42,406 nucleotides of DNA. It comes from Clostridia bacterium. GTDB lineage: Bacteria; Bacillota; Clostridia; Oscillospirales; Acutalibacteraceae. Location of the stretch: NCBI GenBank assembly GCA_017398425.1, contig JAFQFZ010000053.1:1-42406 (forward strand). Reading direction: 5' to 3'. A program made the position numbers and the translations under genes. The notes under the pieces were generated by a model. It was given only the letters and a program-made list of their open reading frames with translations, had not been told where the DNA came from and searched no databases. Of this stretch, positions 30,684 through 38,771 are shown piece by piece (position 1 is the stretch's first letter; every line of letters starts with the position of its first letter).

Positions 30684-32669
30684 GTGGCAAAGAAGAAAAC
30701 TGTGGATTACGGCAACGAAAGCATATCGCAACTGAAAGGTGCCGATCGCGTCCGTAAACGTCCGGGCGTTATTTTCGGATCGGACGGTCTGGACGGATGT
30801 CAGCACGCGGTGTTTGAGATCCTCTCCAACGCCATTGACGAAGCGCGTGAAGGTTACGGTACCCGCATCGTCACGACGCGCTACGACGACGGCTCGTTCG
30901 AGGTGCAGGACTTCGGTCGCGGCATGCCGGTGGATTACAATCCGAAGGAAGACCGCTTCAACTGGGAGCTGATCTTCTGTGAGATGTATGCCGGCGGCAA
31001 ATACAACACCAATTCCGGCGAAAACTATGAGTTTTCGCTCGGCCTCAACGGATTGGGTGCGTGCGCTACGCAGTATTCCTCGGAATACATGGACGTCGAG
31101 GTGCATCGCGACGGCACGAAATATACCTTGCATTTTGAAAAGGGCGAGAACGTCGGCGGTCTGACAAAAGAACCGTACACGAAAAAGGATCGCGGCACCC
31201 GCATTCGTTGGAAGCCCGATCTTGAGGTGTTCACCGACATTCAGGTTCCGAAGGAGTATTTCACCGATATCCTTAAACGGCAGTCGATCGTCAATCCCGG
31301 CGTGCAGTTTGAATTGCGCACGCAGGTCGGCAAGAGCTTTGAGACCGAGATCTTCCTTTATGAAAACGGTATCGTGGACTATGTCAAGGAACTGGTCGGA
31401 GAAGAGGCGCTGACGGGTGTCCAACATTGGGTGGCGGAGCGTCAGGGTCGCGACCGCGAGGACAAGCCCGAATATCGCGTCAAACTCGGGGTCGCCATGT
31501 GCTTCTCCAACCGCAGTAATCTTCTTGAATACTATCACAACTCCAGTTGGCTTGAGCACGGCGGCGCCCCCGAAAAGGCGGTGCGTTCTGCGTTCGTGTC
31601 CCAGCTTGATGCGTTCTTGAAGCAAAACGGAAAATACCTGAAAAACGAAAGCAAGATCACGTTTCAAGACGTACAGGACTGCCTGGTTCTCGTGTCTTCG
31701 TCGTTCTCGACCATCACGTCCTATGAGAACCAGACGAAGAAATCCATCACCAACAAATTTATTCAGGAAGCGATGACGGAATTTCTGCGTCACAATCTGG
31801 AGGTCTATTTCCTCGAAAACAAGATGGAGGCTCTCAAGATCGCCGAGCAGGTGCTTATTAATAAGCGCAGTCGCGAAAAAGCGGAGACTACCCGCCTGAA
31901 TCTGAAAAAAACCTTGGCATCCGGCAACGACATGATGTCGCGCGTCTCGTCGTTTGTGGATTGTCGCAGTAAAAACGTCGAAGAGCGAGAGCTCTTTATC
32001 GTGGAGGGTAAATCGGCTATGGGCGCCTGTATCCAAGCCCGTGACCCGAACTTTCAAGCGATCATCCCGATTCGCGGCAAGATCCTCAACTGCCTCAAAG
32101 CGGACTACACCAAGATCTTCAAAAGTGAGATCATCACCGATTTGATCAAGGTGCTCGGTTGCGGCGTAGAGGTCAAAACGAAAGCCAACAAAAACATCGT
32201 CAATTTCGATCTGTCGCTGTTGCGCTTCAACAAGGTCATTCTCTGTACCGATGCGGACGTCGACGGATTCCAGATCCGCACCCTGCTTCTCACCATGCTC
32301 TATCGCTTGACCCCGACACTCATCGAAAAAGGACTGGTCTTCATTGCGGAAACGCCGCTTTATGAAGTCAATACGAAGACCGACACCTATTTTGCTTACA
32401 ACGAGCAAGAGCAGACCGCTATCCTCAAAAAACTCGAAGGACAAAAATACACCATTCAGCGTTCCAAAGGTCTCGGTGAGAACGATCCGCTGATGATGTC
32501 GCTCACGACCATGAATCCCTCGACCCGCCGTTTGGTTAAGGTCGAGCCCGCCGATGCGGAAAAAACCGCCGAGATGTTCGATGTGTTGCTCGGCGACAAC
32601 CTGCAGGGACGAAAGGATTTCATCGCGCAAAACGGCGCGCTGTATTTGGAAAATGTGGATCTGAGCTGA
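30684..32669 (+). CDS. parE: Type IIA topoisomerase subunit B (ParE-like)
   Basis: This 661-residue ATPase subunit pairs with the A subunit at 33156 to pass DNA through a double-strand break. The GHKL ATPase site shows NAIDEAREG and FGRGMPVDYN, but the usual lid GGLHGVG-type loop reads SLGLNGLGA. The TOPRIM domain has FIVEGKSAMGAC (usually EGDSAGGS) and the intact metal motif DADVDG, then PLYEV. Divergence points to the second, ParE-like set of Clostridia rather than gyrase. The start is probably the GTG at 30684, but the GAAAGG site is 13 bases away, so the start is uncertain. Confidence 0.85.
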   Translation: MAKKKTVDYGNESISQLKGADRVRKRPGVIFGSDGLDGCQHAVFEILSNAIDEAREGYGTRIVTTRYDDGSFEVQDFGRGMPVDYNPKEDRFNWELIFCEMYAGGKYNTNSGENYEFSLGLNGLGACATQYSSEYMDVEVHRDGTKYTLHFEKGENVGGLTKEPYTKKDRGTRIRWKPDLEVFTDIQVPKEYFTDILKRQSIVNPGVQFELRTQVGKSFETEIFLYENGIVDYVKELVGEEALTGVQHWVAERQGRDREDKPEYRVKLGVAMCFSNRSNLLEYYHNSSWLEHGGAPEKAVRSAFVSQLDAFLKQNGKYLKNESKITFQDVQDCLVLVSSSFSTITSYENQTKKSITNKFIQEAMTEFLRHNLEVYFLENKMEALKIAEQVLINKRSREKAETTRLNLKKTLASGNDMMSRVSSFVDCRSKNVEERELFIVEGKSAMGACIQARDPNFQAIIPIRGKILNCLKADYTKIFKSEIITDLIKVLGCGVEVKTKANKNIVNFDLSLLRFNKVILCTDADVDGFQIRTLLLTMLYRLTPTLIEKGLVFIAETPLYEVNTKTDTYFAYNEQEQTAILKKLEGQKYTIQRSKGLGENDPLMMSLTTMNPSTRRLVKVEPADAEKTAEMFDVLLGDNLQGRKDFIAQNGALYLENVDLS

Positions 32670-32683
32670 GAAAGGATAACCAT

Positions 32684-33163
32684 ATGTTGAAAATATCGAT
32701 CTGTCCGGCGGTACCGGAGGACGCGCAGGCGATCGCTGAGCTCAACGAGAGCTGCTTCGGTCAAAGCGCCCCCGTGTCGACGGTGGAAAAACAATTGCGC
32801 ACCCTGATCCTCCGCGCGGATGAAAAATTGCTTGTGGCGGTGTATCGCGGACGCATGATCGCGTATATCCATGCGCGTGACGACCTGCGGACGTACCGCG
32901 CTCCTCGTAAAACGATTGTATCGCTTGCCGTGGAGAAATCCTGTCGTCGTCAGGGAGTCGGTCGTGCGCTGTGCGAGGCGATCGAGCAATGGGCCAAACA
33001 AAGCGGTTGCGATGCCGTGACCGCGTCGGTCGGATCAAGCAAAGCCGCACAAAGCTTCTTTGCATCTATCGGATGTGAGGAACGTCTCAATCGTAAGCAG
33101 TATTTCAAATCGGTCGTTGAACCGCGCTCGATGTTTATGGAAAGGCTTGAAAAAAATGGCTAA
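32684..33163 (+). CDS. GNAT-family N-acetyltransferase
   Basis: This 159-residue protein has the GNAT fold, with VSLAVEKSCRRQGVGRALCEA (about 84-104), in which RRQGVGRA is the acetyl-CoA pyrophosphate loop. It ends with the F-A-S-I-G-C-EER block. Its substrate cannot be told from sequence; a protein N-terminus or lysine, a small molecule or a drug are all possible. It lies 14 bases after the ParE-like gene and overlaps the ParC-like gene by 8 bases, so it is made together with both topoisomerase subunits. AGAAAGGA precedes the ATG. Confidence 0.88.
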   Translation: MLKISICPAVPEDAQAIAELNESCFGQSAPVSTVEKQLRTLILRADEKLLVAVYRGRMIAYIHARDDLRTYRAPRKTIVSLAVEKSCRRQGVGRALCEAIEQWAKQSGCDAVTASVGSSKAAQSFFASIGCEERLNRKQYFKSVVEPRSMFMERLEKNG

Positions 33164-35405
33164 AAAGACGAAAAAGGAAGCGGTCGGCAAAACGCTCACG
33201 CTTCCGGACAATACGCATATTGAAGGTGCGGGTCTGATCGAGTCGCAACGCATCACGCATACGCTGGAATCCAACTATATGCCGTATGCCATGAGCGTGA
33301 TCATGTCGCGTGCCATCCCCGAGATCGACGGCTTCAAACCGTCCCATCGCAAATTGCTGTATACCATGCATAAGATGGGTCTGCTCAAGGGGAATCTCAC
33401 CAAATCCGCCAACATCGTCGGTCAAACGATGCGCCTGAATCCTCACGGCGATTCCGCGATCTATGAAACGATGGTACGTCTCTCCAAGGGCAATCAGGCG
33501 TTACTGCACCCGTATGTGTTTTCGAAGGGTAACTTCGGTCGCGCTTATTCGTCGGAGATGGAGTATGCCGCCTCGCGTTATACGGAAGCAAAGCTCGATC
33601 CCATTGCGGAAGAACTGTTCCGTGACATCGACAAGGACACCGTCGAGTTTGTTGACAACTACGACGCTACTATGAAGGAACCGACCCTGCTTCCCGTGAC
33701 GTTCCCGTCGATCCTCGTCAACAACAACGTCGGTATTGCCGTCGGTATGGCGAGCAATATCTGCTCGTTCAACCTCGAGGAAGTGTGCGAGACGACGATC
33801 GCCTTGATGAAGGATCCCGATCATTGTATCGCCGACACGCTCAAGGCACCCGATTTTCCGGGCGGCGGTCAGTTGATCTACCGCCGTGAGGAACTTGAAA
33901 AGATCTACGAGACCGGTCGCGGCAGTGTTAAGGTGCGTGCCGTGTATCAATACGACAAAGCGAACAATTGCATCGACATCACCGAGATCCCTTCAACAAC
34001 CACCGTCGAAGCGATCATTGCCAAATTGATCGAGCTTGTTAAGCTCGGCAAGATCAAAGACATTGCCGATGTTCGCAACGAGATCGGTTTGGACGGTTTG
34101 CGCATCACCATCGACCTCAAGCGCGGTGTGGATCCCGACCGTCTGATGAATAAGCTCTATGCAATGACCCCGCTCGAGGACAGCTTTGCGTGTAACTTCA
34201 ATATTCTGATCGCCGGTGTGCCGCAGGTACTCGGTGTGCGTCAGGTGCTGGAGGAATGGTCGGCGTTCCGTATGGAGTGCATCCGTCGCCGTGTGTATTT
34301 CGATCTGTCCAAAGCCAAAGAGCGGTTGCATCTGTTGCAGGGCCTTGCCAAGATTCTGCTCGATATCGACAAAGCCATCTCCATCATCCGTGCCACGGAG
34401 GAAGAGGCGGAGGTCGTGCCGAACTTGATGATCGGTTTCGGCATTGATCAGGTGCAGGCGGAATATGTAGCAGAAATTAAATTGCGTCACCTCAACCGCG
34501 AATACATTTTGAAGCGCACCGCCGACATCGAACAACTGGAAAAAGACATCGCCGATATGGAAGATATCCTCAAGAGCAAAGCGCGCGTGCGCCGCATCAT
34601 CGTGGATGAGCTTAAGGCGGTCATCAAGAAGTTCGGTCAACCGCGCAAAACGTCGCTCATCTACGCGACCGATATCGAAGAAGAGGCGGCCGAGCAGGAG
34701 GAACAGGTGCCCGACTATCCCTGCACGCTGTTCTTTACCAAGGAAGGGTACTTCAAAAAGATCACGCCGCAAAGCCTGCGTATGAGCTCGGAGCATAAGC
34801 TCAAAGAGGGAGATGTGTTGTCGCAAACCGTCGAATCCTCCAACGCGACCGAGCTGTTGTTCTTCTCCGACAAAGCGGCGGTCTATAAGGCGAAAGCGTC
34901 CGATTTTGCCGATACCAAGGCGAGCGCCATGGGCGATTACGTTGCTGCCAAACTCGGATTCGAAGAGGGAGAGAACGCGATCTACATGGTCAACACCAAA
35001 GACTACAGCGGATATTTGCTGTTCTTCTTTGAAAACGGCAAGGTGGCAAAGGTGGAGCTTGCTTCCTATGCCACCAAGACCAATCGCCGTCGCTTGATCG
35101 GTGCTTACAGCGACAAGTCGCCGCTTGTGGCGATCCGCTACATCCCCGAAGATACGGAGCTCGTGCTTGTATCCACCTCGGGACGCCATCTGCTCCTCAA
35201 CACGGCGCTCGTTTCGGTCAAGACCTCGCGCAGTACGATCGGTGTGCAGGCGCTGACGTTGCGCGGAGCGCATCGCTTGGATCAAGTGCAGGAATATACC
35301 GAAGGGCGTTTCGTCAAGGCGGCGCGCTATCGTTCGCGCGCGATCCCTGCAGCGGGTGCGATGCTGGCTCCCGAAGATCTCGGAGAACAGCTCACGCTCG
35401 GTTGA
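33156..35405 (+). CDS. parC: Type IIA topoisomerase subunit A (ParC/GyrA-like)
   Basis: This 749-residue DNA-breaking subunit has the winged-helix core with NPHGDSAIYETMVRLS (about 95-110) and the catalytic Tyr in AASRYTEAKL (about 138-147). A C-terminal beta-propeller follows (about 510-740). No GyrA-box (QRRGGKG-type) is visible in the propeller, which argues for a decatenating topoisomerase IV-type rather than gyrase. The ATG at 33156 has AAAGG nine bases upstream, within the end of the GNAT gene. The pair is diverged from textbook ParC/ParE, so the symbol is approximate. Confidence 0.87.
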   Translation: MAKKTKKEAVGKTLTLPDNTHIEGAGLIESQRITHTLESNYMPYAMSVIMSRAIPEIDGFKPSHRKLLYTMHKMGLLKGNLTKSANIVGQTMRLNPHGDSAIYETMVRLSKGNQALLHPYVFSKGNFGRAYSSEMEYAASRYTEAKLDPIAEELFRDIDKDTVEFVDNYDATMKEPTLLPVTFPSILVNNNVGIAVGMASNICSFNLEEVCETTIALMKDPDHCIADTLKAPDFPGGGQLIYRREELEKIYETGRGSVKVRAVYQYDKANNCIDITEIPSTTTVEAIIAKLIELVKLGKIKDIADVRNEIGLDGLRITIDLKRGVDPDRLMNKLYAMTPLEDSFACNFNILIAGVPQVLGVRQVLEEWSAFRMECIRRRVYFDLSKAKERLHLLQGLAKILLDIDKAISIIRATEEEAEVVPNLMIGFGIDQVQAEYVAEIKLRHLNREYILKRTADIEQLEKDIADMEDILKSKARVRRIIVDELKAVIKKFGQPRKTSLIYATDIEEEAAEQEEQVPDYPCTLFFTKEGYFKKITPQSLRMSSEHKLKEGDVLSQTVESSNATELLFFSDKAAVYKAKASDFADTKASAMGDYVAAKLGFEEGENAIYMVNTKDYSGYLLFFFENGKVAKVELASYATKTNRRRLIGAYSDKSPLVAIRYIPEDTELVLVSTSGRHLLLNTALVSVKTSRSTIGVQALTLRGAHRLDQVQEYTEGRFVKAARYRSRAIPAAGAMLAPEDLGEQLTLG

Positions 35406-35569
35406 TCACAAAAGAAACCGCTGTCGGCACGCAACGAAGCGGTATCGACGGCGGTTTCCCGACAGCGGTCTCAAGGCAAACGCATCACGGTTTCATGGAT
35501 CGCTGACAAGACCAGTATGCCCGTCTTGACGGGGGGTATACGCGAATTTTATCTTTTTTAAAATTTTGC
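35406..35569. other. Gene-free stretch after the topoisomerase operon
   Basis: It holds an 11-bp stem ACCGCTGTCGG/CCGACAGCGGT (about 35423-35471) around a 30-base loop, and a GTAT-CCCGTC/GACGGG-GTATAC hairpin (about 35517-35541). Neither has a T-run directly after it, though TTTTATCTTTTTT follows the second at some distance. They are the best terminator candidates for the operon. Confidence 0.45.
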
Positions 35570-35598
35570 TTGCAATTTGCGACGGACTATGGTAGAAT
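35570..35598 (+). promoter_or_regulatory. Promoter of secG
   Basis: TTGCAA (35570-35575), 17-base spacer, TAGAAT (35593-35598). Confidence 0.7.
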
Positions 35599-35656
35599 CA
35601 CTTGTACGCGAGTTGTAATATATATCGAGTGATCGATTTTGGAGGTACATAACGTC

Positions 35657-36046
35657 ATGGAAGCTATCAATATCATTATTGCCATTGTGTTGATTTTGGT
35701 CTCGTTGATCATCATCGCCATCATTCTGCTGCAGCAAGGCCGCCAGGCGAACCTCGGCGCGATCAGCGGTGCGGTGGACAGCTTTATGGACAAGGGCAAG
35801 GCCAGAACGTGGGACGCTCGTCTTGCGAAGTTCACGAAAGTGATCGCCATTACCTTCTTTGCACTTGTTCTCCTCGGTGCCATCCTGTCCAACCTGCCGC
35901 AGGGCGAGGCTCCCGCGGAAGGCGACACCACCGCGACCACCACGACGGTGGCGGGCGAAACCACGACGACCGTGGCGGGTGAGACCACCACGACGGCGGC
36001 ACAAACCACCACGACGGCGGTGACCGAGCCGACGACCGCGGAATAA
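35657..36046 (+). CDS. secG: Preprotein translocase subunit SecG with threonine-rich tail
   Basis: This 129-residue protein has the two membrane helices of SecG (about 2-27 and 56-76) joined by a loop with QQGRQANLGAISGA, the typical SecG signature. It is part of the SecYEG channel and helps protein export. Ordinary SecG ends near residue 75-80. Here about 50 more residues follow, made of repeats such as TTTTVAGE that are over 40 percent threonine. With SecG topology this tail should face outside. The ATG at 35657 has GGAGGT ten bases upstream. A terminator follows. Confidence 0.9.
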   Translation: MEAINIIIAIVLILVSLIIIAIILLQQGRQANLGAISGAVDSFMDKGKARTWDARLAKFTKVIAITFFALVLLGAILSNLPQGEAPAEGDTTATTTTVAGETTTTVAGETTTTAAQTTTTAVTEPTTAE

Positions 36047-36060
36047 TGTTATCGCGAACA

Positions 36061-36098
36061 AAAGCCTTGCTTGTTTCCAGAAACCGGCAAGGCTTTTT
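36061..36098 (+). terminator. Terminator of secG
   Basis: AAAGCCTTGC (36061-36070) pairs with GCAAGGCTTT (36087-36096), then T-run. Confidence 0.88.
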
Positions 36099-36130
36099 CT
36101 TTTGAACAGCATCGGGAAGGAGCGAGCGGC

Positions 36131-36778
36131 GTGCCGATTTACAAAATGGCGAATTTGTATGTGGATATGACACCGCACCATGCGCTGACATCGCAACGCG
36201 CCGCGGCGTATCGGTCGGATGCCTCGATCGCCGATATCGTGTTGCCGCCGTGTGACGGCGATGCCTACGAAGAGCACGCCGTGCTCGGACGCGGGTTTTA
36301 CGGGGCGTTGTTAGAGCATGACGGCTTCTTGTTACATGCGTCGGCGGTGGAGCTCGACGGCAAGGCGTATTTGTTTTCCGCCTCGTCCGGAACCGGAAAA
36401 TCGACACACGCCGCCTTCTGGCAGTCGGAACTCGGTGCTTTGACGATCAACGACGACAAGCCGGCTGTGCGTCTTATCGACGGTGTATTTCACGCCTGCG
36501 GTACGCCGTTTTCGGGCAAAGAGGACAAAAGCCGCAATGTTTGTGTGCCGCTTGGGGCGATCGTGGTTTTGCGCCGTGGAGAGAAAACGAAAGTCGAGCC
36601 GATCGCTACGCGCGAAGCGCTGTTTCGTTTGTTGGATCAAACCATTCGTCCTGCGGAAACAGCGGCGTACGAACGTCTGCTGACGCTGGCGGAGCGTGTG
36701 ATCGAATCGGTCCCCATGTACATTGCTTACGTTCCGAACGATCCGTCCTCCGCACGGGAAGTGTATCAACAAGTATGA
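36131..36778 (+). CDS. HPr kinase-like P-loop protein
   Basis: This 215-residue protein has the P-loop SSGTGKSTH (about 84-92) after the strand HASAVELDGKAYLFSA, then INDDKPAV (metal-binding acidic pair) and ACGTPFSGKED. This is the layout of the HprK/PEP-carboxykinase-like kinase fold, but it lacks the full N-terminal HprK domain and its exact substrate is unknown. The start is a GTG at 36131, with GGAAGGAG eight bases upstream. I see no dedicated promoter, so some read-through of the secG terminator may express it. Related proteins often go with peptide-modification or PqqD-like genes, none of which are seen here. Confidence 0.75.
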   Translation: MPIYKMANLYVDMTPHHALTSQRAAAYRSDASIADIVLPPCDGDAYEEHAVLGRGFYGALLEHDGFLLHASAVELDGKAYLFSASSGTGKSTHAAFWQSELGALTINDDKPAVRLIDGVFHACGTPFSGKEDKSRNVCVPLGAIVVLRRGEKTKVEPIATREALFRLLDQTIRPAETAAYERLLTLAERVIESVPMYIAYVPNDPSSAREVYQQV

Positions 36779-36780
36779 GA

Positions 36781-36819
36781 AAGCCGCACGGTCATGCATG
36801 ATGACCGTGCGGCTTTTTG
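36781..36819. terminator. Bidirectional terminator between the HPr kinase-like gene and pyk
   Basis: A 15-bp stem AAGCCGCACGGTCAT (36781-36795) with its complement (36801-36815) and T-run serves both converging genes. Confidence 0.92.
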
Positions 36820-36827
36820 CTTGAAAT

Positions 36828-38579
36828 TTACGAGAGCTTTCCCCCGTACATGACACTGCCATGCTCGCTGTCGAGCGTGACGGTCGTGCCGCTTTTGAGA
36901 ATGCGTGTTGCATTATCGGCCCCCACAAGGACGGGCTTATCAAGTGCCATGCCGACGATAGCGGCGTGGCTGTTGAGACCCGGTTGTTCGGTGATGATAC
37001 CGCCGGCTTCTTTCATGATGGGGAGTAAGCGATTGCTGGTTTGCGAAATGACGAGAATGTCGCCGGGACGGAATTTGTCAAACGCGTCTTTCTCGTTTTC
37101 GGCAACGCACAGATTGCCGCAAGCCGTGTGTTTGGTTGCACCGACGCCTTGCACCAGGATGTTGCCCACCAGATGGACTTTGAGCAGGTTCGTCGTGCCC
37201 GAAACGCCCAGCGGTGCACCGGCGGTGATGACCACCAGTTCGCCGTTTTGGATGTAACCGGCTTTAACGGCGCAGTCGACCGCGTGGTCAAACAGAATGT
37301 CCATGTTGTCTTTTTCTTCTGCCATGATCGGCAGGACGCCCCACGACAGATTCATTTGACGGCGCGTGGTTTCGCTGGTCGTACAGCAAATGATGGGGCA
37401 GGGGGGACGGAATTTGGAGATCATGCGCGCCGTCATACCCGATTTGGTGACGGTGACGATCGCCGACGCACCCAGATCGAGCGCCGTCGTCACGGTGGCG
37501 TGCGAGATGGCGTTGGTAACGTTCGGGGTATCGTTGGTCAGGTCGCGGTTGCGGAAACGCTTGACGTAGTCGATGTCGTTCTCCGCGCGCACGGCGATGC
37601 GTGCCATCGTCTTGAGCGCGTCGACGGGATACGCACCGGCGGCAGTTTCGCCCGACAGCATGATGGCGCTGGTGCCGTCGTAGATGGCGTTCGCCACGTC
37701 TGTGGTTTCCGCACGGGTCGGACGCGGGTTTTTCATCATGGAATCCAGCATCTGCGTGGCGGTGATGACCTGCAGACCGGCGTTATACGCCTTGCGAATG
37801 ATCGCCTTTTGAATGGAGGGAATATCCTCCAGCGGGATCTCCACACCCATATCCCCGCGCGCGACCATGATGCCGTCGGATACACGCAGGATATCGTCGA
37901 TGTTTTCCACGCCCTCACCGTTTTCGATTTTGGCAATGATGCGAATGGTGTGGTTTTGGTTCTTTTCGAGCTCCTGGCGCATTTGGAGCACGTCGTCGGC
38001 ACGGCGCGTGAAGGAAGCGGCGATGAAATCCGCATCCATTTCGCACGCGAACGCAATGTCTTGACGGTCGCGTTCACCCATGAACGGCATCGACAAACGC
38101 ACGCCCGGTACGTTGATGCCCTTGCGCGACGAGATGGTGCCGCCGTTGAGCACGCGACATACGATGTCGGTATCGTGGATCTCTTCCACGATCAGGTCGA
38201 TCAGACCGTCATCAATGAGAATGTGGCATCCGGTGCAAACGTCCTGCGGCAATTCGGCACAGGTGATGGAAGCACGCATGTTATCGCCTTCGCATTCGAC
38301 GGTGGTCAACGTGAACAGCTGACCTTGTTCGAGTGTGGCGGGCGCTTTCATGACGCCGAGACGGATCTCGGGTCCCTTGGTGTCGATGAGGAGCGCGACC
38401 GGACGACCGAGTTCCTCACGCAAACGCTTCAATGTCGCAATACGCACGCGCTGTTCTTCGTGGGTTTGATGGGACATATTGATGCGGGCAACATCCATGC
38501 CCGAGAGGATCAATTCGCGAAGCACCTGCTCGTTGTCGGTGGCGGGACCGAGCGTGCATATGATTTTGGTTTTTCTCAT
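36828..38579 (-). CDS. pyk: Pyruvate kinase with C-terminal PEP-utiliser domain
   Basis: This 583-residue enzyme makes pyruvate and ATP from PEP and ADP, the last step of glycolysis. The N-terminal barrel has KIICTLGPA, MDVARINMSH, IDTKGPEIR and the active-site block ADFIAASFTRRADDV and VARGDMGVEIP. ATQMLDSM and the allosteric domain follow. The last 90 residues carry GIITEQPGLNSHAAI, the mobile phosphohistidine-type domain found in many Bacillota pyruvate kinases. The ATG at 38579 has AAAGG ten bases upstream. Confidence 0.97.
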   Translation of the reverse strand: MRKTKIICTLGPATDNEQVLRELILSGMDVARINMSHQTHEEQRVRIATLKRLREELGRPVALLIDTKGPEIRLGVMKAPATLEQGQLFTLTTVECEGDNMRASITCAELPQDVCTGCHILIDDGLIDLIVEEIHDTDIVCRVLNGGTISSRKGINVPGVRLSMPFMGERDRQDIAFACEMDADFIAASFTRRADDVLQMRQELEKNQNHTIRIIAKIENGEGVENIDDILRVSDGIMVARGDMGVEIPLEDIPSIQKAIIRKAYNAGLQVITATQMLDSMMKNPRPTRAETTDVANAIYDGTSAIMLSGETAAGAYPVDALKTMARIAVRAENDIDYVKRFRNRDLTNDTPNVTNAISHATVTTALDLGASAIVTVTKSGMTARMISKFRPPCPIICCTTSETTRRQMNLSWGVLPIMAEEKDNMDILFDHAVDCAVKAGYIQNGELVVITAGAPLGVSGTTNLLKVHLVGNILVQGVGATKHTACGNLCVAENEKDAFDKFRPGDILVISQTSNRLLPIMKEAGGIITEQPGLNSHAAIVGMALDKPVLVGADNATRILKSGTTVTLDSEHGSVMYGGKLS

Positions 38580-38617
38580 GATTTCACGACCTTTTCGGTT
38601 AGAATAACACAAACCGT

Positions 38618-38648
38618 GAACAGTATACCACACCCCATGGCAAAAGGG
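38618..38648 (-). promoter_or_regulatory. Candidate promoter of pyk
   Basis: On the minus strand a TATACT lies about 40 bases before the start codon, with a weak TTCCCT 17 bases upstream. Confidence 0.4.
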
Positions 38649-38704
38649 AACACCATTTTGTGTTTTTATAATGAAAATTAGTTATAAAAAGTTCCCTTCG
38701 CTTC

Positions 38705-38734
38705 TTTACAAAAAGCGGTTCTTTGTGATATGAT
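38705..38734 (+). promoter_or_regulatory. Promoter of valS
   Basis: TTTACA (38705-38710) and TATGAT (38729-38734) are 18 bases apart. The leader is only about 30 bases, so there is no room for a T-box riboswitch. Confidence 0.65.
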
Positions 38735-38771
38735 ATGTTTTAGCTATACTTATATTAGGAGGTCTGTGGCT

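Noticed and set aside
30579..32630. Antisense frame of over 680 codons opposite the ParE-like gene, and a similar one opposite valS (38706-40868).
   Set aside because: Both mirror clear housekeeping genes and show no recognisable domain.
38735..38771. T-box leader in front of valS (or before cysS).
   Set aside because: The valS leader is about 30 bases and cysS starts inside the cysE stop; neither has room for a T-box or shows its conserved sequence.
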